From assembly GCF_001685015.1 (NCBI RefSeq), contig NZ_MAYT01000001.1:573227-637226 (forward strand): DNA of 64,000 nt, given 5' to 3'. Under the pieces are notes generated by a model that worked only from the letters and a program-made list of their open reading frames with translations, was not told where the DNA came from and did not search any database. Of this stretch, positions 55,174 through 64,000 are shown in pieces (positions within the stretch are counted from its first letter, which is position 1; every line of letters starts with the position of its first letter). The translations under genes were made by a program, and so were the position numbers. Source of the DNA: Pseudobacillus wudalianchiensis. GTDB lineage: Bacteria; Bacillota; Bacilli; Bacillales; Domibacillaceae.

Positions 55174-55890
55174 GTGGATAACGAACTGAAAATTTTAGTC
55201 GTTGATGATGAAGAAAGGATACGCCGTTTACTGCGGATGTATTTAGAGAGGGAAAACTACGAAGTAGATGAAGCGGAAGATGGAGAAGCCGCTCTTGAGC
55301 TTGCGTTAAATAAAGAGTACGATTGTATATTACTCGATATTATGATGCCAGGAAAAGACGGCATTGAGGTGTGCCGAGAGCTGCGGGAAAAGAAATCAAC
55401 GCCTGTTATTATGTTAACAGCAAAAGGCGAAGAGGCAAACCGTGTACAGGGATTTGAAGTCGGCACCGATGACTATATTGTTAAGCCGTTCAGCCCTAGA
55501 GAAGTTGTTCTTCGGGTAAAGGCACTTTTAAGAAGGTCGTCGCCAACCTCTTATTTGCAAACCGATACAAAGTCAAAAGACTTAATTGTTTACCCTCATT
55601 TAACCATTGATAATGATGCTCATCGTGTGACGGCAGATGGGGAAGAAGTAAACTTAACGCCTAAAGAATACGAATTGCTTTACTTTCTTGCTAAATCACC
55701 AGATAAAGTATTCGACCGGGAGCATTTATTAAAAGAAGTGTGGCATTATGAGTTTTTTGGTGACCTTCGAACAGTAGATACACATGTGAAGCGCCTGCGC
55801 GAAAAATTAAATAAAGTGTCAGAAAAGGCATCAAAAATGATTGTGACCGTGTGGGGGGTAGGTTATAAATTCGAGGTAGTGAATGAATGA
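55174..55890 (+). CDS. resD: Response regulator ResD
   Basis: OmpR-family regulator of aerobic/anaerobic respiration, 238 residues. Receiver domain with acidic pair D11/D12, phospho-acceptor D55 (CILLDIMMPG) and lysine in YIVKPF; winged-helix output domain from about 140 (NLTPKEYELLYFLAKSPDKVF). GTG at 55174 follows GGGAGG; a longer frame at 55150 would include the ribosome binding site. Overlaps resE by 4 bases. Confidence 0.96.
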   Translation: MDNELKILVVDDEERIRRLLRMYLERENYEVDEAEDGEAALELALNKEYDCILLDIMMPGKDGIEVCRELREKKSTPVIMLTAKGEEANRVQGFEVGTDDYIVKPFSPREVVLRVKALLRRSSPTSYLQTDTKSKDLIVYPHLTIDNDAHRVTADGEEVNLTPKEYELLYFLAKSPDKVFDREHLLKEVWHYEFFGDLRTVDTHVKRLREKLNKVSEKASKMIVTVWGVGYKFEVVNE

Positions 55891-57659
55891 AACTTTGGAG
55901 AAGTGTAGTAGGGAAGCTATGGATGACCATTTTACTGCTGGTTTCCTTTGTTCTCTTTTTCCTGACGATTTTGCTATTAGAGTTTTTTGAGAACTATCAT
56001 ACAAATGAAGTGGAAAGAGAATTATCGGAAACAGCTGTAAAAATTTCTAAAGTGATCTCTGATCATGAAAACAAAACAACAGGAATGGAAGTAGCGTGGG
56101 AGTTAGTGGATCGACCTGTTCACGTCATTATCGCCGAGAATAGGGATACGTTTCATTACTCACCGAGTGATCCGGCTTCTAAAAGGCTTAAACAGAGTGA
56201 AATCGTGAATGACCCTACACTTTCCCGTGTGTTTACAGACAAAAAGAAAGTAAAGGCGGAGCTAGAGGTAGACGAAGACGGCCGATCTAATCGTCATGAG
56301 AATTCGATCGCCATTGCCGTTCCCTTGAAAATGAATAAGGGAGAAGATGGTGCGGTTATTATTTACCAATCACTTGAAGTGATAAAAGAAACGTCCCATC
56401 AGACAACGAAGCTAATCTTGCTCGCTGCTGGCATTGCTATATTTTTGACAACCATTTTCGCGTTCTTTTTATCCACAAGGATCACGGCTCCATTGCGCAA
56501 AATGCGAGAAGCGGCAAATGAACTGACAAAAGGAAATTTCGATACGACTGTCCCCATTTTAACAACAGATGAAATTGGCGCGCTTGCTACTTCATTTAAT
56601 CAAATGGCGAAACAACTAAATCATAATATCCATGCACTGAATCAGGAAAAAGAGCAGTTAGCAAGTATTTTAAGCAGTATGGCAGATGGCGTCATGACCT
56701 TTAATCGGGATGGAACTATCCTCATTACTAACCCGCCCGCAGAGCGCTTCTTGCAAAATTGGTATTATGAAGTAGGAAAAGAAAATCCAAAACAAACGAT
56801 GCCTTCGCTTGTCGAGGATCTTCTCAAAGAGGCTGTTCAAACAGAAACAGAAAAGATTGGTGAGTTCTCCATGCAGGGCCGTTCTTACGTTATCATTGTT
56901 AGTCCGCTGTATAATGGAAAAGCGGTCCGTGGAGCAGTGGCTGTCGTTCGTGATATGACGGAAGAACGCCGCCTTGATAAGTTGAGAAAAGATTTTGTTG
57001 CGAATGTGTCTCATGAACTTCGCACTCCCATTTCAATGCTTCAAGGATATAGTGAGGCAATTATTGACGACATTGCCGCTACTGAAGATGAAAAAAGAGA
57101 AATGGCTCGAATTATTTACGATGAATCGCTGCGGATTGGCCGGCTTGTGAATGAGCTGTTAGATTTAGCTCGTATGGAAGCAGGGCATATTTCTTTAAAT
57201 CTGGAAGAAATTGATTTCCCAGCCTTTATTAAGCGGGTGACCGATAAGTTTCAAGGGCTTGCGAAAGAAAAGCATATTGATCTGACATGGCAGATTCCTA
57301 GCGAACAAGTCATCGTTAAATTGGATCCAGACCGAATTGAACAAGTCTTAACGAATTTAATAGACAATGCTTTACGCCATACACCAGAACACGGTTTCGT
57401 TAAAGTGAGCTGTGAATATAGGACAGACGGTCACCATGTGTCTGTGCAGGATTCAGGAGCAGGCATCAGCGAAGAGGATTTGCCCTTTGTATTCGAGCGC
57501 TTTTACAAAGGAGACAAAGCAAGAACGAGAGGCCGTTCCGGAACAGGACTCGGACTTTCTATTGCTAAAAACATTATCTCTGCCCATAATGGCAGTATCA
57601 AAGTGCAGAGCAAATTGGGACAAGGTACTATATTTTCATTCCGGTTACCAAGAGAATAA
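55887..57659 (+). CDS. resE: Sensor histidine kinase ResE
   Basis: Membrane kinase of 590 residues. Helix 1 (12-34), extracytoplasmic sensor (35-170), helix 2 (172-193), HAMP (194-247), PAS (about 258-365), HisKA with the phospho-histidine in NVSHELRTPISML, and HATPase with NLIDNALRH, DSGAGISEEDL and GTGLGLSI. Starts in an ATGA overlap with resD. Senses redox/NO-related signals with ResD in B. subtilis. Confidence 0.96.
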   Translation: MKLWRSVVGKLWMTILLLVSFVLFFLTILLLEFFENYHTNEVERELSETAVKISKVISDHENKTTGMEVAWELVDRPVHVIIAENRDTFHYSPSDPASKRLKQSEIVNDPTLSRVFTDKKKVKAELEVDEDGRSNRHENSIAIAVPLKMNKGEDGAVIIYQSLEVIKETSHQTTKLILLAAGIAIFLTTIFAFFLSTRITAPLRKMREAANELTKGNFDTTVPILTTDEIGALATSFNQMAKQLNHNIHALNQEKEQLASILSSMADGVMTFNRDGTILITNPPAERFLQNWYYEVGKENPKQTMPSLVEDLLKEAVQTETEKIGEFSMQGRSYVIIVSPLYNGKAVRGAVAVVRDMTEERRLDKLRKDFVANVSHELRTPISMLQGYSEAIIDDIAATEDEKREMARIIYDESLRIGRLVNELLDLARMEAGHISLNLEEIDFPAFIKRVTDKFQGLAKEKHIDLTWQIPSEQVIVKLDPDRIEQVLTNLIDNALRHTPEHGFVKVSCEYRTDGHHVSVQDSGAGISEEDLPFVFERFYKGDKARTRGRSGTGLGLSIAKNIISAHNGSIKVQSKLGQGTIFSFRLPRE

Positions 57660-57737
57660 ATGTTTCTAGCCTTTATGATGTTAGGGCATGAGCATTCAGT
57701 CTGCCAGTCGTGAAGAAAGTGAGTGCTTGTCAGCGGC

Positions 57738-57760
57738 CTGCAAAGCATTTGCAGCTTTTA
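57738..57760 (+). terminator. Terminator after resE
   Basis: CTGCAAA-GCA-TTTGCAG, then CTTTTA. Confidence 0.75.
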
Positions 57761-57849
57761 TCGTTTATCTAGAAAAGTAGTCATACTGGAAACACTTTCC
57801 GTCATACAACTAATAGGGCAGTAAAAAAGCAAGTTGGAGGCGGTACAAC

Positions 57850-58023
57850 ATGAAAGACTACGTGAAACGTTTTATGATCGCTTTGCTTATGGGGGTATGT
57901 GTTAGTTTGCTGATGATCGGCGGAGGGCTTGCCCAGTCAAAAAGTGAAAAGAAGCAGTCTCAGGTTCAAACTGGTGATCTTGAAGGCACGATTGGAATGC
58001 TACATACAAGCAAGGCTGCTTAG
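57850..58023 (+). CDS. Hypothetical 57-residue single-pass membrane protein
   Basis: ATG at 57850 with GGAGGCGG upstream; begins MKDYVKRFMIALLMGVCV, a basic start and one hydrophobic segment (8-28, ending MIGGGLAQ), then a polar tail with KSEKKQSQ and ending HTSKAA. The AQS end could be a signal-peptidase site, or the helix a permanent anchor. I do not recognise the family. It sits between resE and the FMN riboswitch; the last codons form a short hairpin resembling half of the downstream terminator. Confidence 0.65.
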   Translation: MKDYVKRFMIALLMGVCVSLLMIGGGLAQSKSEKKQSQVQTGDLEGTIGMLHTSKAA

Positions 58024-58146
58024 CGCAAGTATGGAAATAGCAGAAGCTATTAGCTGTGTCGGACGTCTGATCAAGTTTACTTTATTCACTGATCGCTTGG
58101 TCTTTAGGCATAGCAGTTGGCTGTCGGAGACATAAAGCATGAAAAA

Positions 58147-58168
58147 GCGAGCGTTTGTCAACAGCTTG
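58147..58168 (-). repeat. End fragment of the dispersed hairpin element (copy F)
   Basis: On the minus strand it reads CAAGCTGTTGACAAACGCTC, the left end of the element (19-base match region of copies A, B, D). It directly abuts the next terminator. The other end cannot be traced in 58024-58146, which holds no gene. Confidence 0.55.
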
Positions 58169-58197
58169 AAGCAAGGGGATCCCCTTGCTTTTTTTTT
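58169..58197 (+). terminator. Terminator of the 57-aa ORF region
   Basis: Perfect 22-base palindrome (AAGCAAGGGGA and its complement) followed by a run of T. Confidence 0.85.
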
Positions 58198-58213
58198 ATA
58201 AGGTTGTTATCAT
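58185..58213 (+). promoter_or_regulatory. Possible promoter of the FMN-riboswitch transcript, with -35 inside the terminator
   Basis: TTGCTT (58185-58190), 17 bases, TATCAT (58208-58213); the start would fall near 58220, suitably upstream of the riboswitch. Confidence 0.4.
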
Positions 58214-58227
58214 TAAATAAATCTATT

Positions 58228-58260
58228 AAGATTCTCTTGTCGCAATGACATGAGAATCTT
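58228..58260 (+). other. 5'-leader hairpin ahead of the FMN riboswitch
   Basis: AAGATTCTC / GAGAATCTT plus inner TGTC/GACA separated by a T-T mismatch: a 33-base hairpin with no T-tract, 21 bases before the riboswitch. Probably a 5'-end stabilising structure or leftover of a mobile hairpin. Confidence 0.45.
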
Positions 58261-58281
58261 AGTGGAAAAAATTTTATATTC

Positions 58282-58410
58282 ATCTTCGGGGCAGGGTGCA
58301 ATTCCCGACCGGCGGTATGGAAAGAATGTTTTCCGAGCCCGCGAGCCGAAAGGTTGATTTGGTGAGAAGCCAAAGCCGACAGTATAGTCTGGATGGGAGA
58401 AGGTGAAGGT
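58282..58410 (+). promoter_or_regulatory. FMN riboswitch (RFN element) for the riboflavin transporter
   Basis: Conserved RFN segments in order: TCTTCGGGGCAGGGTG, AATTCCCGACCGGCGGT, GAGCCCGCGAGCC, GCCGACAGTATAGTCTGGAT and GGGAGAAGGTGAAGG. P1 is TCTTC with GAAGG. Binding of FMN is expected to turn off the transporter gene. Confidence 0.97.
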
Positions 58411-58415
58411 CTGCC

Positions 58416-58450
58416 AACGTTCAAAAAGTGCAGATTTGAACGTTTATTTG
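58416..58450 (+). terminator. Riboswitch expression-platform terminator
   Basis: AACGTTCAAA / TTTGAACGTT, ten pairs, nine-base loop, then TATTTG. It starts 5 bases after the aptamer. Confidence 0.75.
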
Positions 58451-58465
58451 AGTATGACTTTTCTT

Positions 58466-58500
58466 CCCCTAAGCGAGCAGCTTGGGGGATTGTCGTTTCT
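58466..58500 (+). terminator. Second hairpin in the FMN leader
   Basis: CCCC-T-AAGC / GCTT-G-GGG with GAGCA loop, followed by ATTGTCGTTTCT; a second terminator or an alternative-pairing partner. Confidence 0.5.
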
Positions 58501-58560
58501 CGAGGGTTTTGGCAGCCTTTCTTCTTATGAATGATGAATGAGAAGAAGGAGAGAATGATC

Positions 58561-59136
58561 GTGAGAAAAATGAATATTCGTACGCTGACGTCTGTGGGGT
58601 TATTAAGTACACTGTCTTATCTATTAATGCTGTTGAACTTTCCAATCCCCCCATTTCCGAGCTTTTTAATGATTGATTTCAGCGATATACCTGCACTAAT
58701 CGCTGCTATTATCTTTGGGCCGCTTGCAGGTATCATGGTCGAACTAGTGAAAAATGTAATAGACTTCTTTATGACTGGGAGTCCGACAGGTGTACCTGTT
58801 GGCCACTTAGCCAATTTCGTTGCTGGCATCACGTTTATTCTTCCAGTTTATTATGTGTACAAAAAATTCGAATCGAAAAAAGGATTAACCTTTGCTTTAG
58901 TAGTAGGTACATTGTTTATGGCGATGATGATGAGTGTGTTAAATTACTATATTATCCTGCCCGCCTACACACTTTTCCTAAACGCACCAGCAATGAGTGC
59001 TCCGGAAACGAAGCAAATGGTTGTCTCAGCTATTCTGCCCTTTAACATTGTAAAAGGAGTTCTGATGGCTACTCTATTCATGTTAATTTACTCCCGTATT
59101 CATGTGTGGATGCGCAAGCAGGCAGCCGCTTTATAA
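58561..59136 (+). CDS. ribU: Riboflavin ECF transporter substrate-binding protein RibU (FmnP/YpaA)
   Basis: S-component of an energy-coupling-factor transporter that takes up riboflavin; 191 residues, about six helices, with the family pattern NIRTLTSVGLLSTLSYLLM, MIDFSDIPALIAAIIFGP and GVPVGHLANFVAG. GTG at 58561 is favoured (AAGGAG nine bases upstream); an ATG at 58555 is too close to it. The preceding FMN riboswitch fixes the substrate. Since the rib synthesis genes are missing at their usual place in the window, uptake may matter more in this organism. Confidence 0.93.
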   Translation: MRKMNIRTLTSVGLLSTLSYLLMLLNFPIPPFPSFLMIDFSDIPALIAAIIFGPLAGIMVELVKNVIDFFMTGSPTGVPVGHLANFVAGITFILPVYYVYKKFESKKGLTFALVVGTLFMAMMMSVLNYYIILPAYTLFLNAPAMSAPETKQMVVSAILPFNIVKGVLMATLFMLIYSRIHVWMRKQAAAL

Positions 59137-59154
59137 AAATAGAGTTGTAGGGAA

Positions 59155-59198
59155 GAAGCTCTAAAAGTCACAAATAGGACTTTTAGAGCTTCTTTTTT
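59155..59198 (+). terminator. Terminator after ribU
   Basis: Fifteen-base perfect stem (GAAGCTCTAAAAGTC and complement), loop ACAAATAG, six T. Confidence 0.93.
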
Positions 59199-59313
59199 AT
59201 CTATCTTTTTTACTGATACATAGTTCAAAAGAACTTGAATGTTGCATGGCGAATAGTATAATTGTTCGTGGAAGGCATTATAAAATGTTAAAGAGATGAT
59301 AGGAGGGATGAAA

Positions 59314-61002
59314 GTGGGCTTTTCGGTAGCAAAAAAATTGTATACAGGTTTTATTGCTGTGTTATTGATCTTAATGGCAGTGGGAGTAATCGGCTATTTG
59401 GCAGCTATGAAGCTTAATAACGAGTATGCTTTCTTGCTCGATGACCGTGTGAAGAAAGTAGAAATGATTAATGAACTTATTAGTATCGAAAAAGATATAT
59501 CGATCAACTCGCTCACTTATTTTGCTTTTTCGGAACAACGAAATTTAGAGGAGATCAAGAAAAAGCAAAAAGAATTTGCCGACATACATAATGAACTTAG
59601 CCAAATAATTAAACAGCCCAACAACAGGAGAATATTGAGTGAATTGGAAGAAGCGGGCAGCCGGTATAGCGACCTTGTTTTTAAGGTTTTTGACAGCCAG
59701 GAGAAGGGGCTGCAAGCTCAGACAGCTGAATATGCAGATGAGGCTAACAAGGCAGAAGAGGTGTTTAAGAACAAAGCATTAGAGTTAAAAGAAGTACAGG
59801 TATCCTTGATGAATGAAACGAGGACTGATTTAAACGGTTTTGTTCGTGCCATGAAGATATTTCTCATTATTATGGTGGTCGCAGGTGTCGCTTTAGGAGG
59901 AGTCATTGCTTATCTAATCGGAAAGTCCATTACAGTTCCTGTCAAGAAAATGACAATAGCTCTCAATGAAGTGGCCGCTGGTAATTTACAAATAGAAAAA
60001 GTGAGAATAAGAAATAAAGATGAAATCGGGGAAATGGGTGCAGCCTTTAACGAAATGACTGAGGATTTGCGGACTATTCTTAGCCAGGTGAATCAGTCTG
60101 CCCTTCAATTGTCCGCCCAGTCTCAGGAGTTGTCAGCCAGCACTGAGCAAAGCACGGCCTCTTCACAAATGGTAGCAGGGGCAGCAGAAGAAAATATGAG
60201 GGGAAGCAGTGAACAGCTGGAGCTTGTCGGTAAAGTGGTCGTTTCCATGGAGGAAATGACAGAGGGAATTAAGCAAATTGCCAAAAATAATGAGGAGATG
60301 CTTTATTCCGCAGAGGCGGTAGAAGCCCTTATTTCAGAGGGAGAAAAAGCTACAGAAAATGTATCTAGCCAAATTGAAGACATTCACTCTTCTATGCAGG
60401 AAACAGAAGAATACATGAGTATTTTAGAAAAGCATGCAACGGAGATTCAAAGGGTCACCGGCTTGATTACGGTCATTTCTGAACAGACAAATTTGTTAGC
60501 TTTAAATGCTGCTATTGAAGCAGCACGAGCAGGAGAAAATGGCAAAGGATTTGCTGTGGTAGCGGAAGAAGTACGAAAGCTTGCGGAACAATCCAAAACT
60601 TCTGCTGCCGATATTGAAGAAATGGTAAAAGAAATTCAGAAGGACACGAATTTAGCTGCTAGTTCGATCGGAACAGCAAGCCACAAGATCGAAGAGGGAT
60701 TATCTGCTTCGGAAACATCACGTAACGTATTTAAGAAGATAACAGATTCCGTTAAAGAGGTAGGAGACAAAGTGGAGACCGTGGCTGCTGCTGTGGAAGA
60801 GCTGGAAGCGATGACGGGATCTATTGCTGAAAATGCTAATCAAGTAAGACAAATAGCTGAAAAGACAGCTGCCACAGCGCACGATTCAAGCGCAGCAACG
60901 GAGGAACAATTAGCGGCTATTGAACAGATAACCGCAAGCACTCAAGCTTTAGCGACAATGGCGGTGGAGCTGCAATCTGAAGCAAGTAAGTTCAGAGTGT
61001 AA
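59314..61002 (+). CDS. Methyl-accepting chemotaxis protein
   Basis: Chemoreceptor of 562 residues: helix 1 (about 8-30), extracytoplasmic four-helix-bundle sensor (31-180), helix 2 (about 182-204), HAMP (205-258), and a signalling domain with the hairpin tip [21 protein letters not shown] and [15 protein letters not shown]. The ligand is unknown. GTG at 59314 follows TAGGAGG seven bases upstream; two in-frame ATGs just before it (59296, 59308) overlap the ribosome binding site. Stands alone between terminators; the orphan CheW at 14817 is a possible partner. Confidence 0.94.
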   Translation: MGFSVAKKLYTGFIAVLLILMAVGVIGYLAAMKLNNEYAFLLDDRVKKVEMINELISIEKDISINSLTYFAFSEQRNLEEIKKKQKEFADIHNELSQIIKQPNNRRILSELEEAGSRYSDLVFKVFDSQEKGLQAQTAEYADEANKAEEVFKNKALELKEVQVSLMNETRTDLNGFVRAMKIFLIIMVVAGVALGGVIAYLIGKSITVPVKKMTIALNEVAAGNLQIEKVRIRNKDEIGEMGAAFNEMTEDLRTILSQVNQSALQLSAQSQELSASTEQSTASSQMVAGAAEENMRGSSEQLELVGKVVVSMEEMTEGIKQIAKNNEEMLYSAEAVEALISEGEKATENVSSQIEDIHSSMQETEEYMSILEKHATEIQRVTGLITVISEQTNLLALNAAIEAARAGENGKGFAVVAEEVRKLAEQSKTSAADIEEMVKEIQKDTNLAASSIGTASHKIEEGLSASETSRNVFKKITDSVKEVGDKVETVAAAVEELEAMTGSIAENANQVRQIAEKTAATAHDSSAATEEQLAAIEQITASTQALATMAVELQSEASKFRV

Positions 61003-61028
61003 AGACAAATTTCTATACAATGAGCAAA

Positions 61029-61064
61029 AACCCGGTAAGGCTTGTTCGCCTTACCGGGTTCTCA
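61029..61064. terminator. Bidirectional terminator between the MCP gene and fer
   Basis: AACCCGGTAAGGC / GCCTTACCGGGTT, 13 pairs, loop TTGTTC; T/A-rich flanks on both sides. Confidence 0.9.
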
Positions 61065-61071
61065 TTTCCTA

Positions 61072-61338
<267 letters not shown>

Positions 61339-61538
61339 CTATCCAAGCTATGTGGCATTTGTATATCCACGCTCGTTTGAAAACTTCTTCCCTCATTGTA
61401 TATCCGATTAGTTTTCTTTTCAATCATAATTTCTTAATAAAAAAATGATAAGGCTTTCATTAGTAATTCCTCCACATACGAGGAATTTTGACAAAATTCA
61501 TGGTAAAATAGATGAAAGTATGAAAAGGGAGGAAAGGT

Positions 61539-62585
61539 ATGCCTTTTCTACAGGTACTTTTATTGATGATGATTGATCAAATAAATGGACAAAGAACTTC
61601 TTCAGCTGTTTTTCATTTGTTAAAGGGAAAAAAGTCCTCCCAAACGATACAGGATGCCAAGCTATATCACTTAGACAAATGGTTTCAAACGGCACCCTTT
61701 CTTGAAAGGGAGGCGTTTGAGCGTTTCATTCATAATCTGGCTGATCATAGGCTTATTGAATTTGATCCTTTAAACCATGTTAATATTACGGTTTTGGGAA
61801 AAGAAAAGTTGAAGGCTCTCTCTGCAGCATTGCCATCACTGACGTCCTTAAATGGCTGGAAATTGCAGGATTGCGCAACCCTTTTTTGGAAAAGGCTCTC
61901 TTTAGCTGTTCAGGTGGCTTCTCACTTGCTTTACCGGGATCGTACTTATTTTCCAGTCTCTCGAGATGAACAAACTCAAAGGTGGCTAAAGTCATTTTTG
62001 GCAGCCAGGCAGTCGTCTAGAGAAGAGTTAGCGGCACATCTTTATGAAGAACTGCTAATGCTTCTGAAAGACCAACAAGCTGATGATCCGCTTATTCTCG
62101 TTCTCCGGCTTTCAGGTAAAAAGCGGACCGGTAAAACAACAGCCCAAGCAGGAGAACTGCTTAATATAGAAAGCACTGAATATTGGTATCGCTTTTTAAA
62201 TTTATTGCATTTTGCAATCCAGCATATTATTCAGCATGCCGCACATTTTCCACTATTATTCGCCATGATACAAGATATCTATGAACCAGTTGTGTTAACA
62301 CAATCGACAAGAAAAACAGTCGATATGTTACAAAGCGGCTTCACGATTGAAGACATCATTGCGAAGCGGCGCTTAAAGCGGAGCACAGTCGAGGATCATA
62401 TCGTAGAGCTGGCATTTCATTATCCGGATTTCTCCATCCGGCCTTTTGTCAGTGAAGCGATGGAGGAAGAAGTGCTTAACATAGCGGCAGTGCTTTCTAA
62501 TAAACGAATAAAGCCGATTAAAGAGAAGCTGCCGGACGTCTCCTATTTTCAGATTAGACTCGTGCTTGCGAAATATAGCAAATAA
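61539..62585 (+). CDS. ypbB: YpbB-like helix-turn-helix protein
   Basis: A 348-residue cytoplasmic protein. The C-terminal third has a helix-turn-helix (SGFTIEDIIAKRRLKRSTVEDHIVELAF), as in the RQC-like/HTH_40 domain often fused to RecQ helicases; the N-terminal part is helical without known motif. ATG at 61539 follows AGGGAGGAAAGG. recS begins 12 bases after it, so YpbB likely serves the helicase, perhaps as a separate DNA-binding module; this is inference. Confidence 0.9.
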   Translation: MPFLQVLLLMMIDQINGQRTSSAVFHLLKGKKSSQTIQDAKLYHLDKWFQTAPFLEREAFERFIHNLADHRLIEFDPLNHVNITVLGKEKLKALSAALPSLTSLNGWKLQDCATLFWKRLSLAVQVASHLLYRDRTYFPVSRDEQTQRWLKSFLAARQSSREELAAHLYEELLMLLKDQQADDPLILVLRLSGKKRTGKTTAQAGELLNIESTEYWYRFLNLLHFAIQHIIQHAAHFPLLFAMIQDIYEPVVLTQSTRKTVDMLQSGFTIEDIIAKRRLKRSTVEDHIVELAFHYPDFSIRPFVSEAMEEEVLNIAAVLSNKRIKPIKEKLPDVSYFQIRLVLAKYSK

Positions 62586-62597
62586 AGGAAGATGACC

Positions 62598-64000
62598 ATG
62601 GATCAAGTTTTATTCAAACGGTTTGGCTACTCTGCTTTTAGAACCGGCCAAAGAGAAACGATTCAATCCTTGCTTTCAGGCCGACATACTTTGGCTATGC
62701 TTCCGACAGGGACTGGGAAATCTCTATGTTACCAACTGCCAGCCTATTTATTGCCAGGAAGTGTTCTTATCGTTTCGCCGCTGTTGTCATTAATGCAAGA
62801 TCAGGTCGAACAATTGAAAATGCGCGGAGAAAAACAAGTAGCCGCTTTGAATTCATTTTTGACTTTTGAAGAAAAGCAACAGGTTATTAGAAGGCTGGCG
62901 AATTATCGTTTTATCTTTTTGTCGCCTGAAATGCTAATGAACAAACAGGTTATTCAAGCATTGAGCAGGGTACAGCTTTCTCTGTTTGTTGTGGATGAAG
63001 CACACTGTATTTCCCAATGGGGACATGACTTCCGCCCTGATTATCGTCTTTTAGGCGAGGTGAGGGAAAAGCTGGGGAATCCTTTAACACTTGCTTTAAC
63101 AGCAACTGCTACAGCTGAAGTAAGAAAGGATATTATCCGGTATTTGAAGGTAGATCATATGGAGGAATGGATTTTTTCAGTTGATCGGCCAAATATCGGG
63201 ATAGCCGTCGAGCATCTTTCATCGCAAAATGAGAAGCAGGCTCGGCTTTTACACTTGGTTAGCCAGCTTCAAAAACCGGGAATTGTGTATTTTTCAAGCA
63301 AACGGGCAACAGAGGAAGGTGCCGATTGGCTGCGGCAGCGTGGCATTGGAAAATCAGCGTTTTATCATGGCGGAATGGAGCAGGAAGATAGGATTTTAAT
63401 TCAGCAGCAATTTTTGCGTGGTGAATTAGACGTGATCTGTGCTACTAGTGCTTTTGGAATGGGGGTTAATAAGGACAACATTCGGTTTGTCATCCATTAT
63501 CATCTTCCTGCTCAGCTTGAATCTTATTTACAAGAGATCGGCAGAGCAGGCAGGGATGGAGGAGAAGCGCTTTCTGTTCTGCTGTATGTGCCGGGTGATG
63601 AAGAGCTTCACTCGATTATAGCTGAAGGGGAGTTTCCTTCAGATAGCCAAATTATTGGCTATTTGTCGTCTAGCGATCAGGCTGAGGAGGCGAAGGCAGC
63701 TGCCTTGGAGCTGACTGATATACAATACCGGTTTCTTCGCCATTATGCTCAAGAAGCTCTGCAAAAAGAAAAAGGAAATCCAGCTGAATATGTGATCAGC
63801 AAGCGGCAAAAGCGATTAGCACAGAAAGAAGAAAAACGGTTGACGATGCTGCGGTGGGTATGGATAAAGCAATGCCGGCGAAAAGAAATCCTCCGCTACT
63901 TTGAAGAAAAATTAGAAAATCGACCAGCTGATTGCTGCGACATATGCGGCTTAAACTGGGAAAAATATAATAAGCAATTTGATCAAGAGGAGAATGAGGC
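62598..64000 (+). CDS. recS: RecQ-family DNA helicase RecS (3'-truncated by window)
   Basis: 3'-5' helicase; 467 complete codons are visible and the frame is open to the right edge. Motif [13 protein letters not shown], motif [21 protein letters not shown] (RecQ-specific DEAH), motif III ALTATAT, motif [13 protein letters not shown] zinc-binding set follows near the edge (C in IKQCRRKEI, then CCDICG). ATG at 62598 follows AAAGGAAG at good distance; an in-frame ATG 6 bases earlier is too close. Its place after ypbB and fer and the expected short form (about 500 residues) fit RecS (YpbC) rather than the longer RecQ. Confidence 0.94.
   Translation, partial: MDQVLFKRFGYSAFRTGQRETIQSLLSGRHTLAMLPTGTGKSLCYQLPAYLLPGSVLIVSPLLSLMQDQVEQLKMRGEKQVAALNSFLTFEEKQQVIRRLANYRFIFLSPEMLMNKQVIQALSRVQLSLFVVDEAHCISQWGHDFRPDYRLLGEVREKLGNPLTLALTATATAEVRKDIIRYLKVDHMEEWIFSVDRPNIGIAVEHLSSQNEKQARLLHLVSQLQKPGIVYFSSKRATEEGADWLRQRGIGKSAFYHGGMEQEDRILIQQQFLRGELDVICATSAFGMGVNKDNIRFVIHYHLPAQLESYLQEIGRAGRDGGEALSVLLYVPGDEELHSIIAEGEFPSDSQIIGYLSSSDQAEEAKAAALELTDIQYRFLRHYAQEALQKEKGNPAEYVISKRQKRLAQKEEKRLTMLRWVWIKQCRRKEILRYFEEKLENRPADCCDICGLNWEKYNKQFDQEENE

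Noticed and set aside
58561-58569. Translation of ribU from earlier ATG codons (58531, 58555)
   Set aside because: 58531 lies before the Shine-Dalgarno sequence and 58555 is only three bases from it; GTG 58561 has correct spacing.

Overview
The window looks like a chromosomal segment of an endospore-forming member of the Bacillaceae. It is moderate in GC, with strong GGAGG-type ribosome binding sites and frequent GTG/TTG starts. Gene order closely follows the bkd-yqi-yqj-yqk-fur-spoIIA-lysA-scp-res-fer region of Bacillus subtilis, but with enough rearrangement (mutAB-meaB present, spoVAC/D/E absent, ribDEBAH absent, pdp next to pupG) that it is clearly not B. subtilis itself. I see no rRNA, tRNA, CRISPR, phage or transposase genes.

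Layout. 1-3.1 kb: end of the branched-chain 2-oxo acid dehydrogenase operon (bkdAA, bkdAB, bkdB). 3.1-4 kb: a secreted DUF1002 protein. 4.2-13.5 kb: methylmalonyl-CoA mutase (mutA, mutB) with its GTPase chaperone meaB, bacilliredoxin brxB, yqjA, a 31-residue Prli42-like microprotein, methylmalonyl-CoA epimerase and a propionyl-CoA carboxylase beta subunit. Together with bkd this converts Val/Ile-derived propionyl-CoA to succinyl-CoA. 13.5-20.5 kb: yqjE, an orphan CheW-like protein, a DUF2975/XRE pair, DUF817, and a permease-aminotransferase operon behind a structured leader. 20.5-31.7 kb: DNA polymerase IV, DUF1694, RNase Z, NamA, T-box-controlled proI and the yqjP-to-nudF housekeeping genes.

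31.7-43.7 kb is the sporulation core: spoIIM, fur, yqzK, xerD, a nucleoside salvage operon (drm-pupG-pdp), dacF, spoIIAA-spoIIAB-sigF and a shortened spoVA operon (AA, AB, AF only). sigma-F-, sigma-H- and sigma-G-type promoters can be read in front of dacF, spoIIAA and spoVAA. 43.8-57.7 kb: lysA, a 29-residue membrane peptide, ribT, ypuF, scpA-scpB, dacB-spmA-spmB, rluB and the cytochrome-c/respiration operon resABC plus resDE. 57.8-64 kb: a 57-codon membrane protein, an FMN riboswitch with the riboflavin transporter gene, a chemoreceptor, ferredoxin, ypbB and recS (cut by the right edge).

The most unusual signal is a dispersed intergenic hairpin element. Two near-full copies of about 128 bp (after pdp and after ribT) are about 90% identical and end in imperfect 19-base inverted repeats. 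Shortened or diverged copies lie after resC, yqkE, the CDGSH gene, fur and a small ORF. At four loci the element sits between two near-identical copies of that locus's own terminator hairpin, and only the gene-distal copy keeps the T-tract. The hairpin sequence differs from locus to locus, so the duplication seems to be made on insertion. I know of no named family for this element and could not search for one.
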